The notes under the pieces are model-generated. The model saw nothing but the letters and a program-made list of their open reading frames with translations, had not been told where the DNA came from and made no database searches. From the NCBI GenBank assembly GCA_964019655.1, contig CAXHTR010000005.1, positions 1,487,945-1,551,944 of the forward strand: a stretch of 64,000 bases of DNA, written 5' to 3'. Origin of the DNA: Perkinsela sp. pyNocScin1. Lineage: Eukaryota; Euglenozoa; Kinetoplastea; Prokinetoplastida; Perkinselidae. Positions 47,223-56,189 of the stretch are shown in pieces. How positions within the stretch are numbered: position 1 is the first letter of the stretch; every line of letters begins with the position of its first letter. A program made the translations under genes and the position numbers.

Positions 47223-48587
47223 ATGCTCACATACGCACTTCCTCTTTTCACAGCAGCAGACCACGCGCTCGGAAGGCTCGACCCTTCGCTTTTGTCACAG
47301 CAAGCTCAGATGGAGATCGTTTTTGAGAGCGTTCACAACAAGAGCAGATTCGTCGATGCGAATGGTCACTATAGAGAGATATGCAACTGGAATGGCATCA
47401 CCTGTGACCCGAACACCGGTGAGGTCCTCGAAGTACACGTTGGCATCCCAGAAGACGTCGCTATGCGGCCCCTCGGTGGGTCTCTCAACTTCTCTTACCT
47501 TCCAGACAGCATCACGGCAATAGACTTCCAGAACAGTCAGCTCAGCGGCGTTCTGTGCGCAAACGAGCTTCCAGCGGCCCTGAAGCACATGTATGCGCAC
47601 ACGAACTCGTTTACAGGGAGCATCGAGACTGCAGCACTGCCTCGAGGGCTGGTGGATTTAGAAATCGGAAAGTGCCGATTTTCGGGTACTGTCGACTTGA
47701 CGCATCTGCCACCGCAGATCTGCGTATTTTCCATTGGTTTAAACGATTTTTTTGGCACAGCCGACTTAACACAGCTACCTTCGACGCTTGAGGAGCTGGT
47801 TCTCTCCGGGTGCCGTTTTAGTGGGACAGTTGACCTCACGCGGCTGAACAGTGCCTTGCGCGTCCTCTGGCTCGACTTCAATAAAATTTCGGGTACATTG
47901 GCATTCGGGCATGCACCAGCGCTCAACAAGTTCTCCGTCTTTCATAACCAGATGCATGGGAGCATCGACGCTGCGCCCCTGCCGCGATCACTGACCGAGT
48001 TCATCGGGGGTGAGAATTCGTTTACAGGGAGCTTTGACTTTGCATCATTGCCGAAGCGTCTCTGGGAGCTTTCCCTCGATGATGGGAAGTTCCATGGAAG
48101 TGTTGACACGAAGACGCTACCACGGACCCTCGCAAAGCTCATTCTTGAGAACACAGGGTTCAGCGGATCTTTCGACTTTCTTCATCTCCCTGATCATATG
48201 GAAGACATCAGCATCGGAACGAATGCCCTCGAGGGCACAGTGCCAACAAAACGACTTCCGCAGATGCTCACGTGGATGTCAATTGAAGAGAACAAATTTA
48301 GCGGCGAATTCGGCTTTCAGCATTTACCATCGAGGCTGACAGGACTGTTCATCTATCAGAACAGTTTTAGTGGGAAAGTTAAGTTGGAGTACCTGCCGCC
48401 ATCGCTCGTCGAAATAAACGCTCGGGATAATGCTTTTTACGGTGATCTTGACCTGGCTAGCGTGCGTCCGACGCTGAAAAAGCTTGATCTGTCAAAAAAT
48501 CCAAATTTATGCATAAAAGGGGAGGCTGTCTATCAGAAGCTTCAGATCGACGGGGCAGTCTGGAAGTTTCATGACGAGGAGGAATAG
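47223..48587 (+). CDS. Long LRR protein, subtype A, about 15 repeats
   Basis: 454 residues, the longest of the family. Start MLTYALPLFTAADHALGR, then SLLSQQAQMEIVFESV. Cap C-N-W-N-G-I-T-C. After an insertion (EVLEVHVGIPEDVAMRPLGG) about 15 repeats follow, including pairs with very similar wording (CRFSGTVDLTHLP and CRFSGTVDLTRLN; NSFTGSIETAALP and NSFTGSFDFASLP). These suggest growth by internal duplication. The end, NPNLCIKGEAVYQKLQIDG, replaces the VVDE tail. A pyrimidine-rich tract lies directly before the ATG, as expected of a trans-splice site. Confidence 0.9.
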   Translation: MLTYALPLFTAADHALGRLDPSLLSQQAQMEIVFESVHNKSRFVDANGHYREICNWNGITCDPNTGEVLEVHVGIPEDVAMRPLGGSLNFSYLPDSITAIDFQNSQLSGVLCANELPAALKHMYAHTNSFTGSIETAALPRGLVDLEIGKCRFSGTVDLTHLPPQICVFSIGLNDFFGTADLTQLPSTLEELVLSGCRFSGTVDLTRLNSALRVLWLDFNKISGTLAFGHAPALNKFSVFHNQMHGSIDAAPLPRSLTEFIGGENSFTGSFDFASLPKRLWELSLDDGKFHGSVDTKTLPRTLAKLILENTGFSGSFDFLHLPDHMEDISIGTNALEGTVPTKRLPQMLTWMSIEENKFSGEFGFQHLPSRLTGLFIYQNSFSGKVKLEYLPPSLVEINARDNAFYGDLDLASVRPTLKKLDLSKNPNLCIKGEAVYQKLQIDGAVWKFHDEEE

Positions 48588-49107
48588 AAAAAAATTGAAT
48601 TAAGAATTTGAGAAATTTATGTGATTCAATAAAAGGCATTCCCCCTACCTATCTCTGCTTACACTTGGGGATTTATGCTAGGTATGAATATAGAATGTTG
48701 CGGGAATGCAAACTTTCGTAAAAATTAGCCAACGTGATGATCAAAATCTACCGTGTGAGCCTTGAAGGTCGAAAATGAATAAAATGAACTGAAATTCCTA
48801 AAAATCCTTGAGCCACTATCAGATGAGCTCTTTGCAAAAATGCCAATTCTCGGGGTTGATCGGTGTAAGCAAGCTGCTGCCTATCATGCATGCGCTTGGT
48901 ATTCGGAAGACGTGCATTTCGTAGGGGCACTTGGTTTTTACGCATCTCATTTCGAATGTGCACCTCTACAAAGACAAGCTCGGTGTGATCCTCGACACGA
49001 GCGGGTTTGGCATTTCCATCTTCATTCAGTCGTGAAATCAAATTTCTAAAAATCCCATTGAGGATGCGAAGACTAGTTATCTACCTTTCTAATAAGAACC
49101 ACATCAA
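48588..49107. other. Intergenic, no gene seen
   Basis: Spacer of 520 bases without a supported gene. Open frames near 48840-49049 are short. Just before the next ATG a pyrimidine-rich stretch and an AG (about 49080-49095) could serve as a trans-splice acceptor. Confidence 0.4.
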
Positions 49108-50013
49108 ATGTATGCACTCACAGCATTCTTTGCAATCGATGGTCCCATCGGTCGATTCGACCGCATGGCGCTTTCAGACCAGACCATGATGGAAATGCTT
49201 GCCGAAGACCTGTCGGTGCACTTCAAAAAGTGGGTGTACAACCGCAGAAATGGCTACAAAGATGCGTGTACGTGGAGCGGTGTCACGTGCGATGGAGACG
49301 GTCGTGTGGTCGAGATTTCTTTGAATGCGCACCACGGCACTGCCAACCTGTGTTATATACCGCACGAAGTTGCCTCTTTTGCACTGCGTGGTCAGCACTG
49401 CGAAGGGACAGTGGAGACGCATCTCCTGCCAGCAAAGCTCCGAAAGTTCACTGTACCGACGCAGAAGCTTTCGGGTACGCTGGACATGACGAAACTTCCG
49501 GACACGCTCATCAGCTTTGACATCTCCCGAAACGAATTTACGGGCAGTTTTGACCTGCAGGTGCTGCCGGCGCTGCTCGAGGAGCTCAAGGCGACATCGA
49601 ATCAGCTGAGCGGGGAAATTGTGCTCACAAGCCTGCCAGAGTCACTTCGCGTTCTTTACCTCGGGAGTAACAATTTTTCGGGGGAAGTCCGGCTTGACAT
49701 GCTACCGAACTGTCTCCAGCGGCTCGCCTTTCACAAGAACGAGCTCTCCGGCGAGCCGTGTTTCAGTGCTCTCCCGCCCTCCCTCGCTGAGCTGACGCTC
49801 AATGCAAACAAATTTTGCGGGGACTTCCTTCTCAAAGAACCGCCAGCAGCGCTGCGGCGCGTCGCAGCTGCAGAGAACAATTTTAGCGGCACTGCAGTGA
49901 TCGCATCGCGTCTCTTTGTCCCGCTCAAGGGCAACTCGATAGATGCAGTGATCGATGAAAGTGGCAACGCGCACCCGAAGGAGTATCGGATTCTGAGTAA
50001 AAAAGCACTTTAA
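49108..50013 (+). CDS. LRR protein, subtype A
   Basis: 301 residues. Start MYALTAFFAIDGPIGRFD, then MALSDQTMMEMLAEDL. Cap C-T-W-S-G-V-T-C, the closest in the window to the plant LRRNT_2 consensus. About eight repeats (QKLSGTLDMTKLP, NEFTGSFDLQVLP, NQLSGEIVLTSLP, NNFSGEVRLDMLP). Tail IDAVIDESGNAHPKE. No anchor signal. Confidence 0.9.
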   Translation: MYALTAFFAIDGPIGRFDRMALSDQTMMEMLAEDLSVHFKKWVYNRRNGYKDACTWSGVTCDGDGRVVEISLNAHHGTANLCYIPHEVASFALRGQHCEGTVETHLLPAKLRKFTVPTQKLSGTLDMTKLPDTLISFDISRNEFTGSFDLQVLPALLEELKATSNQLSGEIVLTSLPESLRVLYLGSNNFSGEVRLDMLPNCLQRLAFHKNELSGEPCFSALPPSLAELTLNANKFCGDFLLKEPPAALRRVAAAENNFSGTAVIASRLFVPLKGNSIDAVIDESGNAHPKEYRILSKKAL

Positions 50014-50319
50014 AGGTAAAGTTGGTATGATTGATAGACGATATGAGTTTTATTGCATTCTGAGCGAATTCTCTCTCTTGATCGTGTTTGCCTTTCATTC
50101 ACTTAAGAAAAATACTCATGCTGTCATCTCGTAGACTGCGTGCAGATATAGAGTGTAGCATCACTTAGCTATTCATCACCTCTCACTCGGACCTGACTGA
50201 CTCTCGTCAGCGAAAAGAGACTTTATGTAGGAATACGCTTAAATACTGCATTCGATGAACGGGCCACAAAACCATCACTTTCGTCATCTCTCTCTTTGTA
50301 TGCATTCATTTGTATAAAA
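50014..50319. other. Intergenic, no gene seen
   Basis: Spacer of 306 bases between two LRR genes; no supported gene. Pyrimidine-rich stretch at about 50279-50298 precedes the next start. Confidence 0.4.
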
Positions 50320-51192
50320 ATGCCCCTATCCTGTATAATTATAACATCCGACACATCACTCGGCCGCATCGACTTTGAATCGCTCACAGATCAAACGCGC
50401 ATGGAGCTTCTGATCGAAGGACTCGGCGAAGCGTTCAAAAGCACCTACAAGGACAAACATGGGGACTATCTTGATGTTTGCGAGTGGGAAGATGTAAAGT
50501 GCGACGAAGACCGCCGTGTTACGCACTTTAGAGCGACTTCTGAAAAATACGCTGGGTCGCTCATCCTCGACGTCGTTCCGCCCATGATGCAAGAGATCTC
50601 GCTGATGCACGAAAATTCCTCATCGGATTCCGCCAACGCCGCGCGCGGGACTCTGGAGACATCGAACCTCCCGCAGTCGCTCAAGAAGATTCTCATCGGC
50701 AGGCAGGCGTTTCACGGAACAGTCGATATGACCAAACTACCTGAGAGTCTCACAGGGCTCCACATCGAGGGCAACGATTTCTCAGGAAGTCTTGACTTGA
50801 CAGCACTGCCAGCGAACATGACCCAAATCGACGTTTCTGAAAACCAGCTGAGCGGCAGCATCAGCTTGGACCACCTCCCATCGAAAATCTTCGAGATTAT
50901 GCTTCTCAAGAATAATTTTTCGGGGACACTGTGCTTCGACCGTCTGCCCGAATCGCTTGAGATACTCACGATCGAGCACAACAATTTCTGTGGTGAATTT
51001 CAACTCGGCGGAAGACTGACTGGCATTGAGCTCTTTGCTGCCTTCAACGCTTTTGAAGGGACTGCAGTGGTCCCTGCCTGTGAGGAAATTTGCGTCTCGC
51101 TGCGAGGAAATAAAGTCTCGGTGGTTGTCGATGAAAAAGGGAATCCCCACAAGAATGCGGAAGACATCCTCACCTATGCGCTCTTTGATTAG
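50320..51192 (+). CDS. LRR protein, subtype A
   Basis: 290 residues from the first in-frame ATG (MPLSCIIITSDTSLGRID); an in-frame TTG eight codons upstream is not used. SLTDQTRMELLIEGL helix; cap C-E-W-E-D-V-K-C. One insertion after the first LRR (ENSSSDSANAARG). About seven repeats (NDFSGSLDLTALP, NQLSGSISLDHLP, NNFSGTLCFDRLP). Tail VSVVVDEKGNPHKNA is a textbook version of the family tail. Confidence 0.89.
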   Translation: MPLSCIIITSDTSLGRIDFESLTDQTRMELLIEGLGEAFKSTYKDKHGDYLDVCEWEDVKCDEDRRVTHFRATSEKYAGSLILDVVPPMMQEISLMHENSSSDSANAARGTLETSNLPQSLKKILIGRQAFHGTVDMTKLPESLTGLHIEGNDFSGSLDLTALPANMTQIDVSENQLSGSISLDHLPSKIFEIMLLKNNFSGTLCFDRLPESLEILTIEHNNFCGEFQLGGRLTGIELFAAFNAFEGTAVVPACEEICVSLRGNKVSVVVDEKGNPHKNAEDILTYALFD

Positions 51193-51299
51193 TTTGTAAG
51201 CGTTATTGGTGCTAGATAGAAGATATTTTGGGGTCTCTAGTTTTGCATTTAGTCTGATTTCCGTATGCTCAACCGTATTTTTCTATCTAAATGCATAGA

Positions 51300-51905
51300 A
51301 TGCTCTTCAAGGTTTTCCTCACAGGACTTTGCGCTGATCCGCACAAAAAGCTCACTCATAATCATGAATACATGCTTCTCGAACGTATGTTCAGCGTCCA
51401 GCCAAGCATTGCGTCCCATTGCAAGATCGATGGGCTTACCTTTACAAAGGATTTCATCACGTGAATCGACAACTTTGCATATAACGAGGCCCAAGCGTAC
51501 GCAGTTGATTTCCGATGGATTCCTCCATCGGTGGAGTTCCTCAGTCTGGCAGGCCACAAAGCGATTGCACCGATAGAAACAAGGATGCTCCCAAAGCGCC
51601 TGCGGCACTTTTCAGCAGGGCGCTGTCAGATACCGGGTACTATGGACATGATACACCTTCCGCCTCGTCTCATGTCACTGTTCCTCCCAGAAAATTTCAT
51701 TTTAGGGACTGTTGTGCTCGCACGGCTTCCAAAAACGCTGAAGACGATAGATTTTACGCAAAACCGGATAGAATCTGTGATTGCTGATGCACAGAACTTT
51801 CCGAAGGGCATCGAAGTGTTTGTATCGCATTGTGACGGAAATAAGGTGCAGTACATGGATATTCAAGGGAAGAGGCGGCCGAAGTATGTGAGTATCAATC
51901 AGTAG
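51300..51905 (+). pseudogene. LRR gene, subtype C, with one in-frame TGA
   Basis: The frame opens MLFKVFLTGLCADPHKKLTH, the family start, and runs to a TGA at 51462-51464. In the same frame it continues through VDFRWIPPSVEFLSLAG and three repeats (MLPKRLRHFSAG, HLPPRLMSLFLP, RLPKTLKTIDFT) to a stop at 51903-51905. The cap is degenerate: only the first cysteine can be placed. A single nonsense change in an otherwise aligned gene. I do not take it as UGA recoding, because no tryptophan is expected at that position. Confidence 0.75.
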
Positions 51906-52101
51906 GCGTCAATTTTTTGGAAAGAGTCTCACAGTACGCTCGTACGGTCGGTAAGACAAGTGGTATACTTCCGTAAATATGGGGGATGTAAAGAAGTTTT
52001 GTTGAACTTGACCCTTTTTATATTTTTCCCCCTACGTCCTCGCTTTTCTCCCCGCTGACCACTTACACCTCGTGTCCTATCAATTTATCGATTTCCCTTA
52101 A

Positions 52102-52959
52102 ATGTCCTTCATTCGTTTGTTTCTGACTGCTGATGACAGCGCGCTCTTTCGTGCTGACACAACCTTTTTACCTGACCAGACGAAAATGGAGCTCGTAATG
52201 AGCAACTGTGCATGCGCTGCGATTTTCAAGGATGCCGAAGGCGCCTTTCGAGATATCCACACGTGGGTGAATGTCAAAGTTGAGGATGAAACCGTCGCTG
52301 CTGTGACAGAAGTCCATGACTCCCTTCGGGGAATACAGCTCCACTGGCTTCCTGAAAAAGTTCGAACGGTACGGCTCCCGCGTGCACACATCGATGGAAC
52401 GCTTCCATCCGGAAAGCTTCCACCTGCTCTGATATACCTGAGTCTCGAGGACAATGATCTCTGTGGCGAGCTCTGTCTCGCAGATTTTCCTAAAAAAATT
52501 CGCTATTTAAACCTTCAAGGGAATCTCCTCACCGGGAACCTGGATTTCTCCGATTCACCACCGGAAATCGAGAGCATTTACCTCGGGAGAAATAAATTTG
52601 CCGGAAGCACTCAGTTGGATGCATTTCCAGAAACGCTCCAGATTCTCTACATGGACGGGAATGCGCTTACGGGAAGAATCTCTCTCAGTGATTTGCCACC
52701 TTCCATGGAAGAGCTAAATCTATCTGGAAACCCTGTGTCTGGGTCGCTGCGCGTCGAAAATATCCCAGAGTCGATGAAGCTCATCGACCTCTCCAACACG
52801 GAACTGATCGGTACTGCAGTGGTCCTCGGTGTCGGAGAAGCATTCTGGCACCTTAATGTCATGAACACGCATATTGATAGCGTTGTTGATGGAGACGGAC
52901 TCGATGTTGTGGCTGACTGGCTGCTCATGGATATCGGCTGGGACGATGACTTTGTGTAA
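52102..52959 (+). CDS. LRR protein, subtype A
   Basis: 285 residues. Start MSFIRLFLTADDSALFR, then TTFLPDQTKMELVMSNC. In the cap the tryptophan is kept but the cysteines are lost (HTWVNVKVEDE). About eight repeats (NDLCGELCLADFP, NLLTGNLDFSDSP, NALTGRISLSDLP, NPVSGSLRVENIP). Tail IDSVVDGDGLDVVAD, without the histidine. Last intact gene of the right block. Confidence 0.88.
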   Translation: MSFIRLFLTADDSALFRADTTFLPDQTKMELVMSNCACAAIFKDAEGAFRDIHTWVNVKVEDETVAAVTEVHDSLRGIQLHWLPEKVRTVRLPRAHIDGTLPSGKLPPALIYLSLEDNDLCGELCLADFPKKIRYLNLQGNLLTGNLDFSDSPPEIESIYLGRNKFAGSTQLDAFPETLQILYMDGNALTGRISLSDLPPSMEELNLSGNPVSGSLRVENIPESMKLIDLSNTELIGTAVVLGVGEAFWHLNVMNTHIDSVVDGDGLDVVADWLLMDIGWDDDFV

Positions 52960-53088
52960 GCATGGTGTTTCTCCAAGTGAATCAACAGAAAATAGAAAAG
53001 AAAAACGATCATACATGAAGCATCCATCATTCGCGATGATGCGGCACACCATTATGTCTTTATCTTTTCGTGATGACCTACACTTTCA
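52960..53088. other. Intergenic, no gene seen
   Basis: Short spacer before a solitary N-terminal remnant. Confidence 0.4.
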
Positions 53089-53256
53089 ATGCTTACAAAA
53101 ATTTGGACACACATTGCAGATGTCACGTTTGGGCGCCTTGACGCTCACATGCTCACCGGCCAGAAAAAATTGGAGGTTCTCATCAAAGAGCTTTGCACGA
53201 AAGTATATGATAAATATACTTATTACAATGGCCTCTACCGCTGCGTAGCGACATAA
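53089..53256 (+). pseudogene. Solitary LRR N-terminal remnant
   Basis: A 55-codon frame with ATG reads MLTKIWTHIADVTFGRLDAH and then MLTGQKKLEVLIKELCTKVY and a stop at 53254-53256. AD-x-x-x-GRLD, Q-x-x-L-E-V-L-I match the cap; the cysteine motif and repeats are absent. Confidence 0.65.
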
Positions 53257-54039
53257 TATAGTGAGCATCCACAGCAGATGAACCCAAGAATGTAAACCGC
53301 ATGCATGGAAGGTCAACCATCAGCGCTATATGTGTGGTTCAGGGCTCGAACCAAGTACTTAGATGATTTCACTTCTGGGATAAAAGTGCACTACACATTT
53401 TGTAGATGCCGCAGCGCATTCGCGTTTTCGCGGCGAAAACCATTAGAACGCGCACCGCAGTGTCCAATTCTGCAACCTTGCAGATGACATCCGCTTCTGT
53501 GGCCCTCGCTCCAATATCTCGCTCACATCGTTTCGGCATAATCGGGATGAAACGGAACGAAATAAATGAAATTTGCATGTGTAGAAAGGCTCACATCGTT
53601 AAACCAATAGTTACTCACGCAAACTTCAGGTATAGGAATTGGTAATTTACAGATTTAACGCACAATAAAAAAAAAGAAATACGGCAAAGCGCCCCTATTC
53701 AAGATCCCCTGTATCTATGTAGGCACGGTGAAATTGCTCGCATTGAAGCTGCACATATTTCGGCCCCATTGCACCGATGAAAATCGCACCGTCCCACCCC
53801 AGGCGGAATCTCATAGAGTTTAAACCTGCTGCAGCTCGGGCTGGCTACAGAAAGATGAATTACTTGTGCCGATGTCTTCGATCCCTGTGCGCGAAGGCCC
53901 TCTGGCATGGACAAACCACATCGCAAATGCTTCAATCATCCCCGTCCTCGGCCCCTAGACTGTCTTGTCGATCCCCTGATGCAGCACGTAGGTGCGCCTA
54001 TGGCTTAGTGCTTCCTCTGAAGAGGAATGCTTTGCAAGA
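53257..54039. other. Gene-poor, possible decayed sequence
   Basis: No supported gene. Short arginine-rich frames around 53400-53645 have no motif. Confidence 0.35.
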
Positions 54040-54298
54040 TTCTCCATGTGTCTGCCAAGGAGCTATACGCGTGTGCGCGACACTTGTCAAGTGGTTACAG
54101 CCATCCGCTGGGCCTCACGCATGTTCAATGGCGTCCTCGACCTGCAGTGGCTACCGCGTACTCTCATCGTCTTCGATGTCACAAGCAACGCGTTTTGCGG
54201 CAGCGTTGAGTCTCGGTTGCTCCCCCAGGCCCTCCCACCATTCCATTTTCACGGATAACGGCTTCATGGGAAGCATCGACCTGGTGGCAGTGCTAACT
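54040..54298 (+). pseudogene. LRR pseudogene interrupted by a mobile element
   Basis: One frame gives CQVVTAIRWASRMFNGVLDL, then QWLPRTLIVFDVTSNAFCGS and VESRLLPQAL. After a frameshift it continues in another frame as TDNGFMGSIDLVAVL, again the N-x-F-x-G-S-I-D-L repeat. It ends where the inverted-repeat element begins (about 54299). I found no continuation beyond the element. Confidence 0.65.
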
Positions 54299-54375
54299 AA
54301 TGCACCACGTTTTTTTGAGTCATTTTTTTTGGAAGTGGTGCATTTAAATCGATATTTAGTAGTATTTCAAGTAAA

Positions 54376-54651
54376 ATGGTGAATCATGAGCGTCCTCAGG
54401 GACGAGCTCCGCGAAAGTTTAAGCAAGTTACAAACGATGATCGAAAGGTGTTCAAGAAGTATGAAAAGCTCTCAGGAGGTAAAGTGGCAAAGCTAATGAA
54501 GAAAAATGGTGGTCCATCACGGTGGACTGTTAATCGTCATCGCAAAAAGGCTGGGCCAGGAAACTATCGACCTGGAAGGGAAACTAGACTTGCAGCAGAG
54601 CGTGCGAAGAACAAGGGACGGAAAGGATTTTTTGTTTTTTTAGCTCTTTAA
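54376..54651 (+). CDS. Small basic helix-turn-helix-like protein inside the mobile element
   Basis: 91 residues, very rich in Lys and Arg. A helix-turn-helix-like stretch spans about residues 23-60 (VFKKYEKLSGGKVAKLMKKN followed by GGPSRWTVNRHRKKAG), like the N-terminal DNA-binding part of some transposases. The stop falls in an internal copy of the terminal repeat, so the frame is probably cut short by a deletion. No catalytic motif is left. Confidence 0.5.
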   Translation: MVNHERPQGRAPRKFKQVTNDDRKVFKKYEKLSGGKVAKLMKKNGGPSRWTVNRHRKKAGPGNYRPGRETRLAAERAKNKGRKGFFVFLAL

Positions 54652-54660
54652 ATGCACCAC

Positions 54661-55279
54661 TCAATTTTTTTTTCCTTGTCCCTTAGCTTTCTGTGAGGGC
54701 AGAAAAAAAAAGGGTTAAACCCTAAGCAAAGTGACGGGCGTAGCCCGGCGCGTTCAGTGCCTGCTATGACGGAAAGCACTGCGCCAAAGGCGGTTCCGGG
54801 GCCGGAATGGCCACGAAATAAAAATGAGAGAAAATCACCACCAAACCATAAAAGTATTCACCACTCAAGTGGAGCAATCATGATTCACCGTAGTTCGGGG
54901 CTCAGCCCGTCACCCGGCGCGGGTGAGAGAATTTTCTGCCAGCCAAAATAGATTGGTTGGCCCGTGTTTAATTCCAGACAACGGTATTTTCAGATGAAGA
55001 TTTCCAAATCTACTTTGATTTGCTCAGGTGCCTATTTTCGATGAAGCAAAAATTGAGTGTATTTCAAGGGGTTTCGTACAAAACCGTGCTTTCGATTGCT
55101 GTCGTCAAAAACAAGTTTTCTCTTCTTTATTTGATCCTTCTCATGCGATCCAAAAAAATTTCAAATTTTTCCGTGTCCCGGATGAGAGATTTTTCCTGCA
55201 CGCCCCTCTCACCCGATTTCGGGTGGTCACCCGGTTCGCGGCAGCCCTGCCGTAGATATTCAAAAACTACTTAATATAG
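54661..55279. other. Inner part of the element, no gene seen
   Basis: Contains a 9-bp inverted pair GTGACGGGC / GCCCGTCAC (54731-54739 and 54907-54915) and a 12-bp inverted copy of the sequence around the 54376 start (TCATGATTCACC near 54877). Two short frames without motif. Confidence 0.4.
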
Positions 55280-55332
55280 ATTTAAATGCACCACTTACAA
55301 AGAAAAAAGATTTAAAAAACCATGGTACATTT

Positions 55333-55619
55333 AAAACGGCATGGTGCACTGTACAGTTCCTCTAGTCGACCACCTCCGAAAGCGCTTGACCTGAGTTCAA
55401 CTCCGGCCAGTGATGTTTATGAGAGATGGGCGATTCTCGTTGCTGTGGCTCGATCAGAGAGCGAGTTTGCGAGGCTCTTGGCTGCTGATTGCATTCCTCT
55501 TCGAGTTTCCCAAGCATACACTTATGAAAAGCCACATTACTTTCATCAAATTCAATAATACCATTGATCTCACAACTCCCCCAACTCTCCGATTTGTTTG
55601 TTGTTTGTCAATATCATCG
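55333..55619. other. Intergenic, no gene seen
   Basis: Frames at 55322-55558 and 55410-55715 have no recognisable content. Confidence 0.35.
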
Positions 55620-55627
55620 GTTTATAC

Positions 55628-55735
55628 CAGGGTTTCTGTGAACTTTTTTCGTTTCCCCCGACCAGCGAAAACTCCTCCTCAAAAACCTCCATTTTCCCCC
55701 AATTTCGGGGGCTAACCCGGGGCAAAGAAACCCTG
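55628..55735. mobile_element. hAT-type MITE, 108 bp
   Basis: Ends CAGGGTTTCT and AGAAACCCTG, the same terminal bases as the 968-bp hAT element at 33195. Flanks GTTTATAC (55620-55627) and GCTTATCC (55736-55743) agree at 6 of 8 positions, as expected of an aged 8-bp target duplication. No coding capacity. Confidence 0.7.
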
Positions 55736-55743
55736 GCTTATCC

Positions 55744-56189
55744 TATCTAACCTTCCAACACATCATGAATACCAAACTACTCCGTCAAGCCTGCGCTGCG
55801 GTACTTTCAAGAGCGCCATCCTCGCTTGGGGCTATTGTCGGGTAAAGGATCGTCCACAAACCCAGTCTAACATAGAAATTAGCGCTTCAAAGTTGAACTA
55901 CCATGCCCCACAAACTCAAAACGAACACAGATCACGCCAGCAAGTTTCAATAGATCACGAGCACTTCCCTGCTCTCTGGCAGACGTGCGACGTATTCGGG
56001 CCCCGAGGGCTCGTTGCATCTGACCATATAGAGCGCATCAGAGCATGTATTCAAATTGCGAGTATAAAAAACTCAGCTATCAAAATCACGAAGCGGCTAA
56101 GTCAGCGAAGCTGCCGAACGTTTTGTAGACCGATTCTTCGCATTTATCTTTCGACTAGCACCGTAAGCATAGACGAACGCTCACTAAAG
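55744..56189. other. Non-coding flank of the satellite
   Basis: About 450 bp with no supported gene. An open frame running into the array from 55893 has no motif. Confidence 0.4.

Larger units (their letters stand above)
54299..55332. mobile_element. Inverted-repeat element of unassigned type, about 1 kb
   Basis: The ends form a long imperfect inverted repeat of about 70 bp. Its best-kept part is the perfect 15-bp pair GTGGTGCATTTAAAT (54335-54349) and ATTTAAATGCACCAC (55280-55294), flanked on the outside by T-rich stretches and TG[CT]ACCA. Another copy of TTTAAATGCACCAC lies inside at 54647-54660. No clear target duplication could be seen, so the superfamily is open. It sits in an LRR pseudogene and contains a small DNA-binding-like frame. 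Confidence 0.6.

Noticed and set aside
51462-51464. UGA read as an amino acid
   Set aside because: No tryptophan or other conserved residue is expected at this place in relatives, and the cap around it is degenerate; other genes use TGA as a normal stop.
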